Below are positions 10,889 through 22,720 of a DNA stretch of 64,000 nucleotides, one piece after another; the first letter of the stretch is position 1; each line of letters starts with the position of its first letter. The stretch spans positions 33,004,527 to 33,068,526 of the forward strand of contig OX485808.1 in assembly GCA_950295325.1 (NCBI GenBank), written 5' to 3'. The stretch comes from Polytrichum commune (taxonomy: Eukaryota > Streptophyta > Polytrichopsida > Polytrichales > Polytrichaceae). The notes beneath the pieces were generated by a model, which made no database searches, was not told the DNA's origin, and saw only the letters and a program-made list of their open reading frames with translations. The position numbers and the translations under genes are program-made.

Positions 10889-11825
10889 GTTGAAGGCCAT
10901 TTGAGTGCCAAAGGGCTTAGATAAGCTCTTTGATGTGTTTTGGAGTTTTAGTGCATCTAACCGGATCATTTAGGTGCTGACTTGAGTGTTTAGTTCATTT
11001 CTACACTAGATAGAGGGCATTCAAGCGCCAAAGGGCTTAGATAAGCTCTTTGATGTGTTTTGAAGTTTTGTGCATCTAACCGGATCATTTAGGTGCTGAC
11101 TTGACATATTGGTTCATTTCTACACTAGATTGAGGACATTCAAGTGCCAAAGGACTTAGATTAGCTCTTTGATGTGTTTTGGAGATATTTTGCATCTAAC
11201 TTGAGAGGAAAGGTGCTGACTTGACATATTGCTTCATTTCTACACTAGATTGAGGACATTCAAGTGCCAAAGGGCTTAGATTAGCTCTTTGATGTGTTTT
11301 GGAGATATTTTGCATCTAACTTGAGAGGAAAGGTGCTGACTTGACATATTGCTTCATTTCTACACTAGATTGAGGACATTCAAGTGCCAAAGGGCTTAGA
11401 TTAGCTCTTTGATGTGTTTTGGAGATATTTTGGATCTAACTTGAGAGGAAAGGTGCTGACTTGACATATTGGTTCATTTCTACACTAGATTGAGCATATT
11501 CAAGTGCCAAAGGGCTTAGATTAGCTCTTTGATGTGTTTTGGAGATATTTTGCATCTAACTTGAGAGGAAAGGTGCTGACTTGACATATTGCTTCATTTC
11601 TACACTAGATTGAGGACATTCAAGTGCCAAAGGGCTTAGATTAGCTCTTTGATGTGTTTTGGAGATATTTTGCATCTAACTTGAGAGGAAAGGTGCTGAC
11701 TTGACATATTGGTTCATTTCTACACTAGATTGAGCACATTCAAGTGCCAAAGGGCTTAGATTAGCTCTTTGATGTGTTTTGGAGATATTGTGCATCTAAC
11801 TTGAGAAGAAAGGTGCTGACTTGAC
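10889..11825 (+). repeat. 120-bp tandem array in the Copia leader
   Basis: About eight head-to-tail copies with a 120-bp period, each carrying AGCTCTTTGATGTGTTTTGG (near 10924, 11044, 11165, 11285, 11405, 11525, 11645, 11765). The 5' copies are more diverged and the later ones nearly identical, as expected of unequal exchange or replication slippage. The array sits in the untranslated leader between primer site and gag. Confidence 0.9.
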
Positions 11826-14800
11826 TGTTGGAGAATATTGGGTGATAAATCAACTTTGTTTTGGCCATTTCTAACTTCCTTGAGGGTTTCTAAGCCCTTG
11901 TACTACATTGAGTGAGTGGGAGCTTGCATTCGGTTTGAAAATGGCTTCTAGGGAAAACGATGGACTTATATCGGTTGACAAGTTCGGTGGCGAGAACTTC
12001 AACCTCTATAAGTTCAAATTGGAGATGGCCATGTCCACCAAAGATCTTTGGGAGATCGTGGATGGTTCGGAGTTGCCACCACCTTCTACGGCGAGCGACG
12101 AAGTGAAGAAGGCGTACGAGCGACGATGCAAGAAAGCCTTCGCCATCATTGCCATGAGTTTGGTGGACAAGGAGTTGGCGCACATCAAAGGATGCAAGGG
12201 ACCCGCGGAAGCGTGGAAGACCTTGTGCAACATCCACGAAACCAAAAGCTTGTCCAACATCTTGTTCATAAGGCGCAAGTTCTTCACCATCAAGATGGAC
12301 GAGGGCGACGACATCCTCACGCACATCAACAAGGTAAAATCTCTTGCGGACTGTGAGCACAAATCCCCCTCACCCTTAGATTGCGTCCTAGTCCGGGTGA
12401 GGGTTCATGAGCCACATTCGAGTTAGCAATTCACAAGTGCACACAAGGAATAGATTGGGAGAAGTGGTGTGTATAACACCTTTCTTTCTTTTTATTAAGA
12501 CCCGCAAGCACTTACAAATGCTTGAGTCACCTTACAATGTCAACCTAGCCTTAACCATAAGTCCTACACTAATCCTTGACACACTATCATGCCGTACCCT
12601 TAATAGTTCCCTGCACCTCTACCAATCAACTAAGTATTTGCACCACCTTCTCACACCCAGCCAAACCTTTAGCCCATTAATCAGTTAATGCTCCAGGTGT
12701 CTCGTCCGCAACCTTCCAAGGTACCTGCACCAGCCTACCATACCCTGGCAACCTTCTGTTGCATGCAACTAGAATTCCTCTTCACCCCCGACCCAACATC
12801 TCCTCTCGCAACTTTGCAAGCAGTTCCCAGACACCGAAAGGCTACCACACCACAGGGTGCCTCAGATTCCTCTGGCATTTCTCCATTCGCCTCTCTGAAC
12901 TCTCAGGTCCCTCAGCATCTCCCCTGCTCCCGTGCAACCGGATGCCCTAGTTCGTCGTTCTTGAACAGTGTGTAACCCCGGTGCAAGCGGCTTGCCAATC
13001 TCCTTCCCGTAAGGTCCCCCGTTCGTCCAAGGTTTCTCTTGTAAGCTGCTCGCCGACTTGCATCCCCTTACTTCAGCAATCTCCAGTCACAATGCCTAGC
13101 CGCCGCCCGACTCCCCACACTTTACCTCCTCCGAACTTCCCCAGCAGTAACATCAAACCATCCACCATGACGCTGCAATATTATTAGCCATGTGCCACAT
13201 CTCTTACCTTCCCCGGTGGCAGCCCAATGTCCTTCGAAGCTTCAACCCACCGGGTCAATCACCAAACTCAACCAACAGAGATGACACCTCGAATGGTCAT
13301 GCCAGGACGAATCCACCGAGGTCAGGCAGTTCCTGAACTACCTAGATTAGTGCCTAACACATTCACCCTTCCTTCATCGCTACGAACCTACCAGAACACT
13401 TCAGCACACCTCATTCACAAGGGATGCGCTTGAGTCAGTGACCCTGCCCCCATTACTCATCAGATGGGAATTCAGCAGCTCCCATCTCACCCCATAGACA
13501 CGGCGAATCACTCGGTTGCCGCCTTGTGAAGTTTAAGGGACCTCAATCAAAACCTGTAGGAATGGGGAGGTGTCGTCTTGCCGTCGCCATTGACACCAGG
13601 TGGCTTCATGAGTGCAGTTGTCTGCCACTCCCTACTCCGTTACTGGACCACCTTAGTGCACTCCTACTCTTCCACTGTGAGCAGCGGGGTTTTTTACAGA
13701 TCCTCCACTCCGACAATGGTTTAATTCCCCTGAATCCATATGCTCAACCCCTTCAGACTCCCTCCGGCTGGAGCTCGTACCGCACAGCAACCAACCTCTC
13801 TGAGTTTCCGCCTCTCCCTAGCAACCTAGCTTCCCCGTGGGCACGCCGTTGTCGAAATCACCGAGATTCACGAATCGCGACAATGCACTAACATCTATGG
13901 GTGGGTGACCAAACGAGTGCGCCAACCATTCATCCGCGACTCACTCCCCGCCCTTAAACTCGATTCCTTCCTCATTCCATGGATTCGGCCTTCGCTCCCT
14001 GCACCTCCACTCACCGCACTATTAGACGTATCCTGCCCACTCATTTACTAGCTAGTTGTGGCCTCCTCCGGCACCAGGCTTGCAGTGACCATACTCCAAG
14101 GACGCTGCCACTCATCCATCCCACGGCCACCTCACCGTGCCCGATCTGCAATGAGCCTACAACTTCCCCCTCTGTCGGAGACGACACCAGCTTCAATGAA
14201 CAGGTTGCACTACTAATCCCAGGTAGCAATGGCACCTGGTCGGTCCTCCGACCATTCCACGCTGCCAGTTCCGCCCTTCCTTCAACATCGAAATCCTCCC
14301 TCCTCCCTAGTCTCTAAGGTCGACGATCGAAAGACGCTGCCGTTGCTGCCTCAGTCAGTGCTGATCGAAGGTCGAAACTCCCGGCCTAACTTCCCACTCA
14401 TTCCCCTCTCGCCGAAGATCGTCGCTACACCTCCATCCTTACTGACCCTTGCCGCAGCCAAGATTCCACGCGACTCCTGTTTTCTCTGCCTTCTCCTTGC
14501 CCAGTACCATTCTTCACCGCCCATTCTTCTCCCTCTCTCATCTCTACTAGATTCATCAGGGCTAAAACCTCCTGCTCCGCTCTCTCCTATCCTTCATGCA
14601 TTCATTCCTCAACGGAGCAGGGCTTCGCCCTCTCTCCCCTTCTCCCTCTCTCTTCCTCTCCTACTCTCTATTCCCTACATGCATTTTTTGGCAGGGCTTC
14701 GCCCCCTTGCTACCTCTCTCTCCTACCTCTCCCTCTAAAAACTTGCATAATGAGCTCTCTACCTCCTACCTCCCGAGACCCCTCCAACCTCTACCTTTTT

Positions 14801-14945
14801 TCCCGGGTTGCCCGGCATCTTTCGGGCCGCCCGAGGAAAAAAACGGGTTGAGACCTTTTTCCCGGGCCTCTCCCTCTTTCAACCCCACTTCCTTTTTCTT
14901 CCATTGACTTCTTCTCCCCCTAGACTCATAGATAAATAAAGCTCG

Positions 14946-14967
14946 TAGATAGATAGATAGATAGATA
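14946..14967. repeat. GATA microsatellite
   Basis: About five repeats of (A)GAT(A) inside the nested insertion. Confidence 0.8.
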
Positions 14968-15060
14968 AGACAAAGTAATCCACCATACTTGTTACCAAGT
15001 AATCACGCTCATGTTGTGGTATAAGTTGTGAGTCGTTGTGGTTGTGGTCACCAAGTCATG

Positions 15061-15263
15061 TTTCCTCAGTTGGTTGAGAGAGGGAATTTGTACGACACTT
15101 AAGCGGTCCGGGTTCGATTCCCATTGAGTTCGTTTGACCGTTTAGTGTCTTACACATGACTTGGCTAGTGAATTCTAGGCAGGAAATTAGTACCCAACCG
15201 ACCGGCGCTTACCCATCCTCCTGAGCTATTCGTGTAAATATCATTCAATAAATAACGGTCATC
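15061..15263 (+). mobile_element. Possible tRNA-derived SINE inside the nested insertion
   Basis: TTCCTCAGTTGGTTGAGAG at 15062-15080 resembles an A box and GGTTCGATTCC at 15111-15121 matches the RNA polymerase III B box. The spacing is tRNA-like, but the structure does not fold as a tRNA gene. About 140 bp of unrelated body follow. GTCATG flanks the region at 15055-15060 and 15264-15269 and may be a short target duplication. Confidence 0.5.
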
Positions 15264-18200
15264 GTCATGACCCCTCCTTTTATTCTTATTAACCCTTTAC
15301 CCTTATTAACCCCTTTTCGATTAATTTTTCGGTATTTACATGTGAGTGAGATTTTTTGCTCACACGGACCAACTCACGTGCTTGGAAGTGCCTATGAAGG
15401 ACGAGGACGTGGTCATGACCTTGCTCGATAGCCTACCGCCCTCGTTCGAGCATTTGATCACCGCATTGGAGACGCGCCCCATTTCGGAGCTCAAGTTGGA
15501 CTTCATCACCGCACGTCTCATGCACGAGGTGTCCAAGAGGAAGGAGAAGGAGCCTCAAGGCGACGATGCGGCCATGTTGTCCCGCCAACATCGAGCGTTC
15601 GACAACAACGAGAGGCGCGGCGACGGCCCGAGGTGCTACAATTGTGGTAAGTTGGGCCACATTGCTCGTAATTGTCGAATGAAACGCAAGGTGAACGCAA
15701 ACATGGCAAGGGCGAGTGATGATTTTGCATTTGTAGCGAGAGATGGGGCGTCCAAAAGCTCCGCCACTAGATGGATCGTGGATTCGGGGGCCTCGCAACA
15801 CATGACGCCACATAAGCATTTTTTCGACACTTACGAACCCGTCACGGGTCGCAAAGTGTTTATGGGTGATAACGGCATGGTAGATGCCGTAGGCAAAGGC
15901 TCCATACTAGTGGAAACACGCGTGAAAGGGCGTGTGCGGAGCATTAGAATGCACGACGTGCTTCATGTGCCGAAAATGCATTCCAACTTGCTTTCGGTGA
16001 GCAAGCTCATTTCGAGGGGTTTGAAAGTGCATTTCAACTCGTTGGGATGCGTGGTGAGGGCGAGCAACGGCGAGATGTTGGGCGTGGCGTCGTTGGAGTC
16101 CAATTTGTACCAATTGGACACCAACGTGTTGAATGGGGCCGAAACGAGTTCTTTGGCGCATTCCGAGGCCAACTCGCATCCTTTGGAGCTTTGGCACAAG
16201 AGGTTGGGGCATCTCAACGCCAATAGCGTGAAAATGCTCCAAAGCATGGTGAGCGGGATGGACGTGGGAGCGGCGCAAGGCGACGTGCATTCCTTCGCAT
16301 GCGAAGGATGTGTGGAGGGCAAACAAGCAAGGCGACCATTCCCCACGGACGGAGGCACCCGCGCCACCAAGATCTTGGAGCTCGTGCATTCCGACGTGTG
16401 CGGGCCGATGAAAACGGCGTCCATCGGAGGCGCGAGGTATTTTCTCACCTTCATTGACGATTTCTCACGCAAGATTTGGGTGTACGTGCTCAAGTCCAAG
16501 AAGGAGGTGTTGGCAAGGTTCAAAGAATGGAAAACCTTGGTGGAGAGGCAATCGGAGCACGTAGTGAAGGTTCTTAGGTCGGATAACGGGGGGGAATACA
16601 TTTCAAAGGCATTTGATGATTTCTTGAGCAAACATGGCATTGCACGGCAAACCTCCTCACCTTACACGCCGCAACAAAACGGCGTGGCGGAGCGAGCCAA
16701 CCGGACCATCGTGGAGATGGCACGGTCCATGATTCATGCCCAACGCCTCGGCCATGAATTTTGGGCGGAGGCGGTGTGCAATGCGGCGTACGTACGCAAC
16801 CGGTGTCCGACCAAGGCGGTTGAAGGAATGACACCCGAGGAGGCGTGGAGCGGGAGGATGCCGCACGTGTCGCACATGCGGGTGTTCGGATGTGTGGCTT
16901 ACGCGAAGGTGCCGGATCAAAGGCGAACGAAGTTGGATGCGAAGGGCGTCAAGTGTTTGTTCCTCGGATATTGCGAAGGCACCAAGGCGTATCGGCTCAT
17001 GTGCTTGGAGACGAAGAAAATCATCAAGAGTCCAGACGTGGTGTTTTTCGAGGACAAAACGCATTTGGAGGATTGTCCAAGTGGGAGCATTGACGAAACA
17101 CCGGCGGTCAAGGTGGACATATCCGCCAAATCGGACGTGGACGAGTCGGAGGCCAACGGCGACGATCCTTTGGAGGCGCACGAGGAGCCCGACATCGAGG
17201 AGGAGGAGGATGCGAAGGCCAATATTCCGGCCACGAAATCCACTCGTAGCGCGGAGGCATCGAAACTTGACTACGGTAAGAAACCCGCAACCAAAGCACC
17301 TCCACCACCGCAACATAGCAATGAAACCATGGGCCATTCTAGGTATCCGGATAGGGCACGCAAACCGCTCGGGGAATGGTGGAAGAACCACATTCCGCCG
17401 CCCCAAGACAAAGAGCATGCAAACATGGCAACCATCGGGGAACCTAGAAATGTGAGAGAGGCCATTCAATCGAGTGATGCGAGCGAGTGGGAGTTGGCTA
17501 TGCAAGAGGAGTTCGAGATGAGCGACCTCGGCGAATTGCATTTCTTCCTCGGAGTCCATTTCGAGCGGGATAGGAGGACGCGCACCATCACCATGCATCA
17601 ACGAAGCTACATCGAAACCATTTTGGAGCGATTCGGCATGAGTGATTGCAAGCCCATCTCAACCCCGCTCGACACCAAGACCTCATTGGCCAATCTTTCG
17701 GAGGAGGAATACGATGAGCATTCACACGAAATGAAGGACATTCCGTATCAAGAAGCGGTGGGGTCGTTGATGTACGCAATGGTGGCCACAAGACCGGACC
17801 TCGCATTTGCGGTAAGCGTGGTAAGCCGGTATATGTCGAAACCGGGTCCGACGCATTGGACGGCGGTCAAACGGATCATGCGCTACTTGAAGGGCACCTT
17901 AGATATGAAGTTGCGCATCGGAGGCAATCATATTAACATCAAAGGGTATTCGGATGCGGATTGGGCCGGCGATGTGGAAAACCGTAGGTCCACGTCCGGG
18001 TACGTATTCTTTGTTGGAGAGGGAGCCGTTTCGTGGAATAGCAAACGGCAACAAACGGTGGCACAACCAACAATGGAGGCGGAGTACATGGCCATGAACC
18101 GATGCACGAGGGAGCCCATTTGGATAAGGCAATTAATGGAGGATGTAGGTTGTGTACAAGAGGAGGCCACGACCATCATGTGCGACAACCAAGGTTCTAT

Positions 18201-18422
18201 GGCATTAGCTAAGAACCCAACCAACCATGATAGGTCGAAGCATATAGATGTGCAACACCATTTCATTAGAGAAAAGATTGAAAACAAAATCGTAGAGTTA
18301 GAATATTGTCCAACGCAATATATGGTAGCGGACATTCTAACAAAGGCTTTAGCGAGAGATAGGCATGAGGGGTTAAGTGAAATAATGGGGTTGGAGAACA
18401 ATGCCACCTCGCAAAGTGGGAG

Positions 18423-18613
18423 TATTGGAAGATGGTGTTAGGTTGCAACGGTGACATTGTCCCATATGGGTTGTCTACGCTGGTCCTAACCCATACATAT
18501 AAATAAAGGCATAAGGGGAGGAGCTTATCACTCTCTCCATTGTATGCAACCATTGTGTATTGTGTTCTTGCTTCCACGCTGATCTCTTTGCTTCTTCCTC
18601 TCATTTCCCAATA
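18423..18613 (+). repeat. 3' LTR of the Copia element
   Basis: Same length and ends as the 5' LTR, preceded by the purine tract AAGTGGGAG and followed by the TTCAG target duplication. Confidence 0.95.
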
Positions 18614-18618
18614 TTCAG

Positions 18619-20130
18619 GGCATTGGCAGATGAGGTCTACAATGCCGTCACTCAAAATTCTACCATCCAACCTACCTCTACAAAAGAAGGAATCATTTTG
18701 TTGGTGTGTTAATAAACACACATTCTAACTAGGAGAGAGAGTAGAGGAGGTTCTCAAGCCTTTCTTTTAGGCCATTGAGAATGCATACTAAAGGATTTTT
18801 TCCTAACTACATTGAAGCAGGGCTTTGCCTAAGCATTAGAGGAAGAGAGAGAGCTACAAGGTGGAAGGAGGGGTTTTTAAACCCTCTCACAAAAGGGTTG
18901 GACCCCTCTTCCACCGGATCCATTTTTCAAACCCTTTCCCGAAATTTTGGCTCGGGGGTTTTCCCGGTTGAGGTTGCCACCCTCTCGCCGAGGTGGCTCC
19001 GACAAAAAACCTTTAGAAATCTTTCTAATTTTTCCGCCATCGAGTTGGCAAGGGGGCAAGTGGGCAAGTAGCCCCCTTGCTCTCTTTCTTTTTTTCTTCA
19101 AAAGTCTTCAAGCCGATTTTATCTTACGTAAAACACCTCCAATAGTCTTGTGTGCCTCACACTAACTAATAAACTAACACTTGCTTAGCTAGCATTTACT
19201 AACATTTTCTTAAAAGCTAGCATCTACTAATATTTGCTTAGCTAGCATCTACTAACATTTGCTTAATAGCTAGCATCTACTAATATTTTCTTAATAGCTA
19301 GCATCTACTAATATTTGCTTAGCTAGTTGTTTTTACTAGCTAGCATATTTTTTCTACTTTGCTATCTTCTAGCACTACTTAGTTTCATTTTGACCTTCCT
19401 TCTTTTAGGCTAAATGCTAAATGAACTAATTTTCTCTAAATTCCCTATCAATTCTAACTTTTAATGCTAACATTCTAACTAAAAGTGATCCCGCAGAGTG
19501 GTGGACCACTCAAAGGGTTCACACGTTATACCCCCAAATCTACATCACGTCATTAAACCTACTTGCGTCCTGTAACCTACATCACCCTATGTATCATAGT
19601 ACAAAAATTTGACATTGTTAAAACACAGTAGGAAGCGCGTATGTTGTTCTCTTCAAATTCGTATTGTTGTAAGGCCTGGGTATACATGTAAGTGGCGCAT
19701 GGACCTCTTGGTTCCCTAAACCTCTATGTCTTTTGACAACACTGACTTTTGACATACGGATGTTTACGGACACGCATCTGTAAACCTATGTAGTATAGTT
19801 TGTCAAAGTCTTTACGCTTGACACTGACCTCTCTGATCACAATGAGATTTACAGATGCGCGTCTATAAACCTCTGGTGTTTTTGTTGTCTGAACCTTTGC
19901 GCCGACTATCAACAGACAGATGTATCCGGATGCGCGTGTGCTTGCACTAATAATGTTGTTACATGGAGGTATACGGACGCGCGTTCGTATACCAATATGT
20001 CTTTGGCTCCACGCCATGAAAGCCACTATTGCCCACATTGTGTTTCATTGACAATAAGCGTTAGGAATATCCATGAAATTTATTGAATGAGATATTTTGA
20101 CATACTCTTCATTTGGCTCTCTTGTAGTGG
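18619..20130. other. Non-coding region with tandem and palindromic repeats
   Basis: No gene is supported. At 19168-19330 about five diverged units of TAGCTAGCATCTACTAATATTTGCT-like sequence repeat every ~35 bp. At 19762-19993 several imperfect palindromes precede the next gene. The segment 18880-19080 is richer in G+C but has no coding motif. Confidence 0.5.
19762..19993. repeat. Cluster of imperfect palindromes upstream of the 20133 gene
   Basis: The best copy is 19968-19993: arms GGTATACGGACGC and GCGTTCGTATACC with one mismatched pair. Related, weaker copies lie at about 19762-19785 and 19849-19870, all with CG-rich centres and TTTA or GTATAC outer arms. The arrangement resembles the palindrome clusters beside the ParB-like genes. 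Confidence 0.6.
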
Positions 20131-20132
20131 CC

Positions 20133-20552
20133 ATGGATTCCAACGCCGGTGATAGTGCGTTTGAGTTGTCTTCGGAAACGTCAAGCTATGGTAGCGACTT
20201 TGAAGTTGTCGTGGAATATGAAACTACAATTGGTGTCGCCAATGAAGAGGATGAATTCCTTCCACCATGTGAGGGTTATTCACGGGAACAGTGGGTTGAT
20301 CTTGATGTTGTCCTAGTCCTTGGTATGAGCGACGTTATAATGCCTTCACTATTCTTATTTTTGGCCGTCGATGCCGCCTCTGTTGTTGATTACTCCAAAG
20401 ACTCTGGGTTTGAAGACGGAGTTGTGAATAGCCCTCCTACAAAGGTAGCAAAACTCAATTACACTCCATCTCCATCTCCAACTCCCCTTCGCACTGAGAA
20501 GCACGTTCGCAACCCACGGTCGAGCATACGCCTTTGCATGGATGAACCCTGA
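20133..20552 (+). CDS. Small acidic protein related to both the 52383 and 40974-41315 genes
   Basis: From the ATG at 20133 the ORF gives 139 residues and no known domain. Two segments have relatives in this window. CEGYSREQWVDLDVVLV resembles CAGLSRASWVNLDVVLV of the DUF7869-type gene (near 52560). Further on, VDAASVVDYSK...GVVNSPPTK...PSPSPTPL resembles YDAASTIDYSK...GVVDSPPPK...SPSPSPLK encoded on the minus strand at 40974-41315. The protein is thus either a member of a shared family or a chimera. CTTGTAG just before the ATG could be a 3' splice site of a leader intron. The gene may continue into another exon. Confidence 0.45.
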   Translation: MDSNAGDSAFELSSETSSYGSDFEVVVEYETTIGVANEEDEFLPPCEGYSREQWVDLDVVLVLGMSDVIMPSLFLFLAVDAASVVDYSKDSGFEDGVVNSPPTKVAKLNYTPSPSPTPLRTEKHVRNPRSSIRLCMDEP

Positions 20553-20793
20553 ATTGATGTCAGGACGTTTACGAACGTCCTTGTCGTGCTTGTATATCAC
20601 TCCATGTATGTTCCCAAAGCTCAAAACAACACCCCCAAGGCCAAGGTGCCCAACTTTTGGCCTTCTAAAGTTTTTCTTTGATGATTTCCATGTATTAGTG
20701 CATTTCCGTGTCTTGTGTTGTCGAACGTGCATATGTAACTTGCGCCCACTTATACTAACCCACTTCATTATATAAATTTGTGGTCGTTGTTTC

Positions 20794-21073
20794 AGACCCC
20801 ACTATACTCGAATGTGGGCCGTTCATCCTCGACTTCGTCATTGGATAGGAGAACCGTAAAGATTGCTTCTTGCGAGTCCGATCATTGTTTGGCCCTCCAG
20901 AAGAATGCAAAACATTCGGTTTTGCAAACGCATTCATATTCCACTTACAATACCACATCCCACAATTTGATAGCGCGTCGGCAAATATAGACGAATGGCA
21001 CATATTCCGGACCACTGAGCAAACAAGGTTAGAGCCGCCGATCCAAGATCTTCAGAGCCATGAAGGCCATTAA
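20794..21073 (+). CDS. Possible downstream exon of the 20133 gene
   Basis: After GTTTCAG at ~20793 an open stretch reads (from about 20870) LFGPPEECKTFGFANAFIFHLQ and ends at 21073. No family is recognised. It could be a second exon joined to 20133-20552, but I could not fix the splice donor, and it may be non-coding. Confidence 0.2.
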
Positions 21074-21584
21074 AGCAAAAAAAAATGAAACGGCCGCAAA
21101 GGCTATTGCAAAAATAAAAGTAGTACGTCATATTGACTATCCAAACATATAGGTCATATTGACATACAATTAGTTGTCGCATGTACTGGTTGGTGATTGA
21201 TTATATTTCAAGGATTTTGGCCTAAATATTGGATATTCCACTTGTATTTTGTATTTCAACCGTATTCAATAAATATGATACCAATTTTGTATATGAAAAT
21301 ATTTCATATATCCCATTTTTTATTTTCGGTATGTGTAATTGCATGCATTTGAGTCTCATAACTGTATCCAAAATTGGGAACATAGCATGTTCATAGTTTG
21401 TTCCTTCCTACAAATGTGAAATTCATGTTCTTAAATAGTCTCAAAGTCATCAAAAAGTCTCCAATTACCGAATATAGTGTTTACATTACCCTTCCCCTTA
21501 ATCACTACACTTCCAACCACACTAATTAGCATCTAAATGCCAACCCAAACCTAACAACCTAATAAGTGCTCCCTTTACAACGTA
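21074..21584. other. AT-rich intergenic stretch
   Basis: No gene or clear repeat seen. Confidence 0.5.
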
Positions 21585-22547
21585 ATTCCTATCGCGCACC
21601 TCTCCATGAGGAGTGCCCAAAATACCATGGGCACAAGGGGGACCCCGGAGTGACACCCGGGACTTGTGGCGCCGTTGGTGAGAGGGCCCAAGTGATCCTA
21701 GTGTGGGTGAGGGCCCCGGGCGTTTGGAACGCCTCCCACCCACGGAGACTAGGAGACATGAGGGTATGGCCATAAGCTATGCGTAGCTTATGGCGTGGTG
21801 ATTCTAGAATGCTCAAGAACACCTCAATCGGAGGTGGGAGCTAGGAGTTATGGCCATTTGAGTGGGGCGCTGTCCCGGGACAGCGCCCTGGTACAGCAGT
21901 GCCTGGGAGTGATTCCCGGGACTGCCAAGGTTCAAACAGGCATAACTTCCTCAAGACTTGCCTGAATGGGGCAAGTGAGGAATCCATCGGCATCTACGTG
22001 AAGCGTAGATGAAGATGGAGTGGTCGCTTGTTAGCGTGAGACTTCATACAAGGAAGTTATGATGGTCTGAAGCTGCTGGGAGCTTCTAGGCCCAACAGCT
22101 AAGGGAAAATGTCTACTTGGCCCCAACTCTTGGTGGAGAGACAAGAGGTTGGTTGACGGTGGGGTAGGGGCCCCGCGTAGAGTCCTAGAGGCTTATATGG
22201 GTGAGGTGGTGTGGCCTCACCCACCCGAGGCCGAACGGCACGGCCTCCATGGGCTTTGGCCCATTGTGTGGCCATAGTTGCCTAGTATGGTTCGGGTTGT
22301 TGTAGTGTTGCTCCGGCAATGCGATGATCAACATAGGATTGGACTTCCATGGATGGAAGTCCAAATGTTAAAATGGGTTACGGATTAAGGGGTGAGTCCT
22401 AAAGGCAAAGTAGGAGGGTTGGTTCCCTCCTATGAACTCTAAGGTCTGAGGTAGGAGGAAATGCGAATTGTTAGCGCTCGTAACCTTTGCTAAAATTGAA
22501 AATTGGCAAGATTGTCAAGGGGGCTTAGTAAGGGTTGCAACAATTCC
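21585..22547 (+). mobile_element. Solo LTR A of a Gypsy family
   Basis: The 953-bp sequence 21590-22542 is flanked by ATTCC on both sides (21585-21589 and 22543-22547). It matches the LTRs at 22721-23694 and (inverted) 25854-26825. Its first bases are TATCGCG rather than TGTCGCG, so the terminal G has mutated. It contains a palindrome at 21866-21887 (GGCGCTGTCCC and its complement) and a hairpin at 21769-21794. No internal region remains, as expected after LTR-LTR recombination. Confidence 0.9.
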
Positions 22548-22720
22548 AGTCTCCCAAGTCATTGGGCACCCCTAGATCTCAACCCTCGGGCTCCAGTCTT
22601 ACTACCTTGCGGCCAAATCTACGATGTTTGGTCTGTCAAGGCACCCGTCAGTGCCCGTGAGTGTCCGTCACGGGCCCGTCAACCTTCAGTTGGGCTTCCT
22701 TGACGAATGCAGTGACCAGG

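Larger units (their letters stand above)
12347..15369. mobile_element. Nested 3-kb LTR-like insertion (probable solo LTR or LARD)
   Basis: The insertion 12352-15364 is bounded by CGGAC duplications (12347-12351 and 15365-15369). It begins TGTGAGCA and ends TGCTCACA, so it has TG...CA ends and 8-bp inverted termini. Removing it restores the gag frame of the host Copia element. It is C-rich and its open frames are Pro/Ser-rich without motifs, so it is probably non-coding. A solo LTR of a large Gypsy-type element is the simplest reading; a coding-free LARD is an alternative. Confidence 0.8.
11941..18441 (+). pseudogene. Copia gag-pol polyprotein, interrupted and deleted
   Basis: Gag starts at the ATG at 11941 and reads to 12351, where a nested insertion splits it; the same frame resumes at 15370. 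In order there are a CCHC zinc knuckle (15634-15675), protease motif DSGAS (15781), integrase HHCC region (~16190-16330), integrase core with SDNGGEY (~16576) and PQQNGVAER, then the start of the reverse transcriptase. The catalytic part of the reverse transcriptase is missing: EWELAMQEE (near 17490) joins directly to EFEMSDLGELHFFLG. The rest of the RT and RNase H (GYSDADWAGD, ~17946) are intact. The stop lies 19 bp inside the 3' LTR. This copy cannot encode an active polymerase. Confidence 0.92.
10432..18618 (+). mobile_element. Complete Copia LTR retrotransposon with target duplication
   Basis: The element runs 10437-18613 between direct copies of TTCAG (10432-10436 and 18614-18618). Both LTRs are 191 bp, begin TATTGG and end CCAATA, and differ at one position that I can see, which implies a recent insertion. 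A primer-binding site follows the 5' LTR and AAGTGGGAG precedes the 3' LTR as polypurine tract. The coding region is interrupted by a 3-kb insertion (12352-15364) and lacks the centre of the reverse transcriptase, so this copy is non-autonomous. Confidence 0.95.

Noticed and set aside
12407-14907. Several long open frames in the nested insertion
   Set aside because: Low-complexity Pro/Ser-rich translations without motifs, in a C-rich LTR-like sequence.
15061-15130. tRNA gene
   Set aside because: A and B boxes are present but no acceptor stem or anticodon arm pairs properly; read as SINE-like instead.
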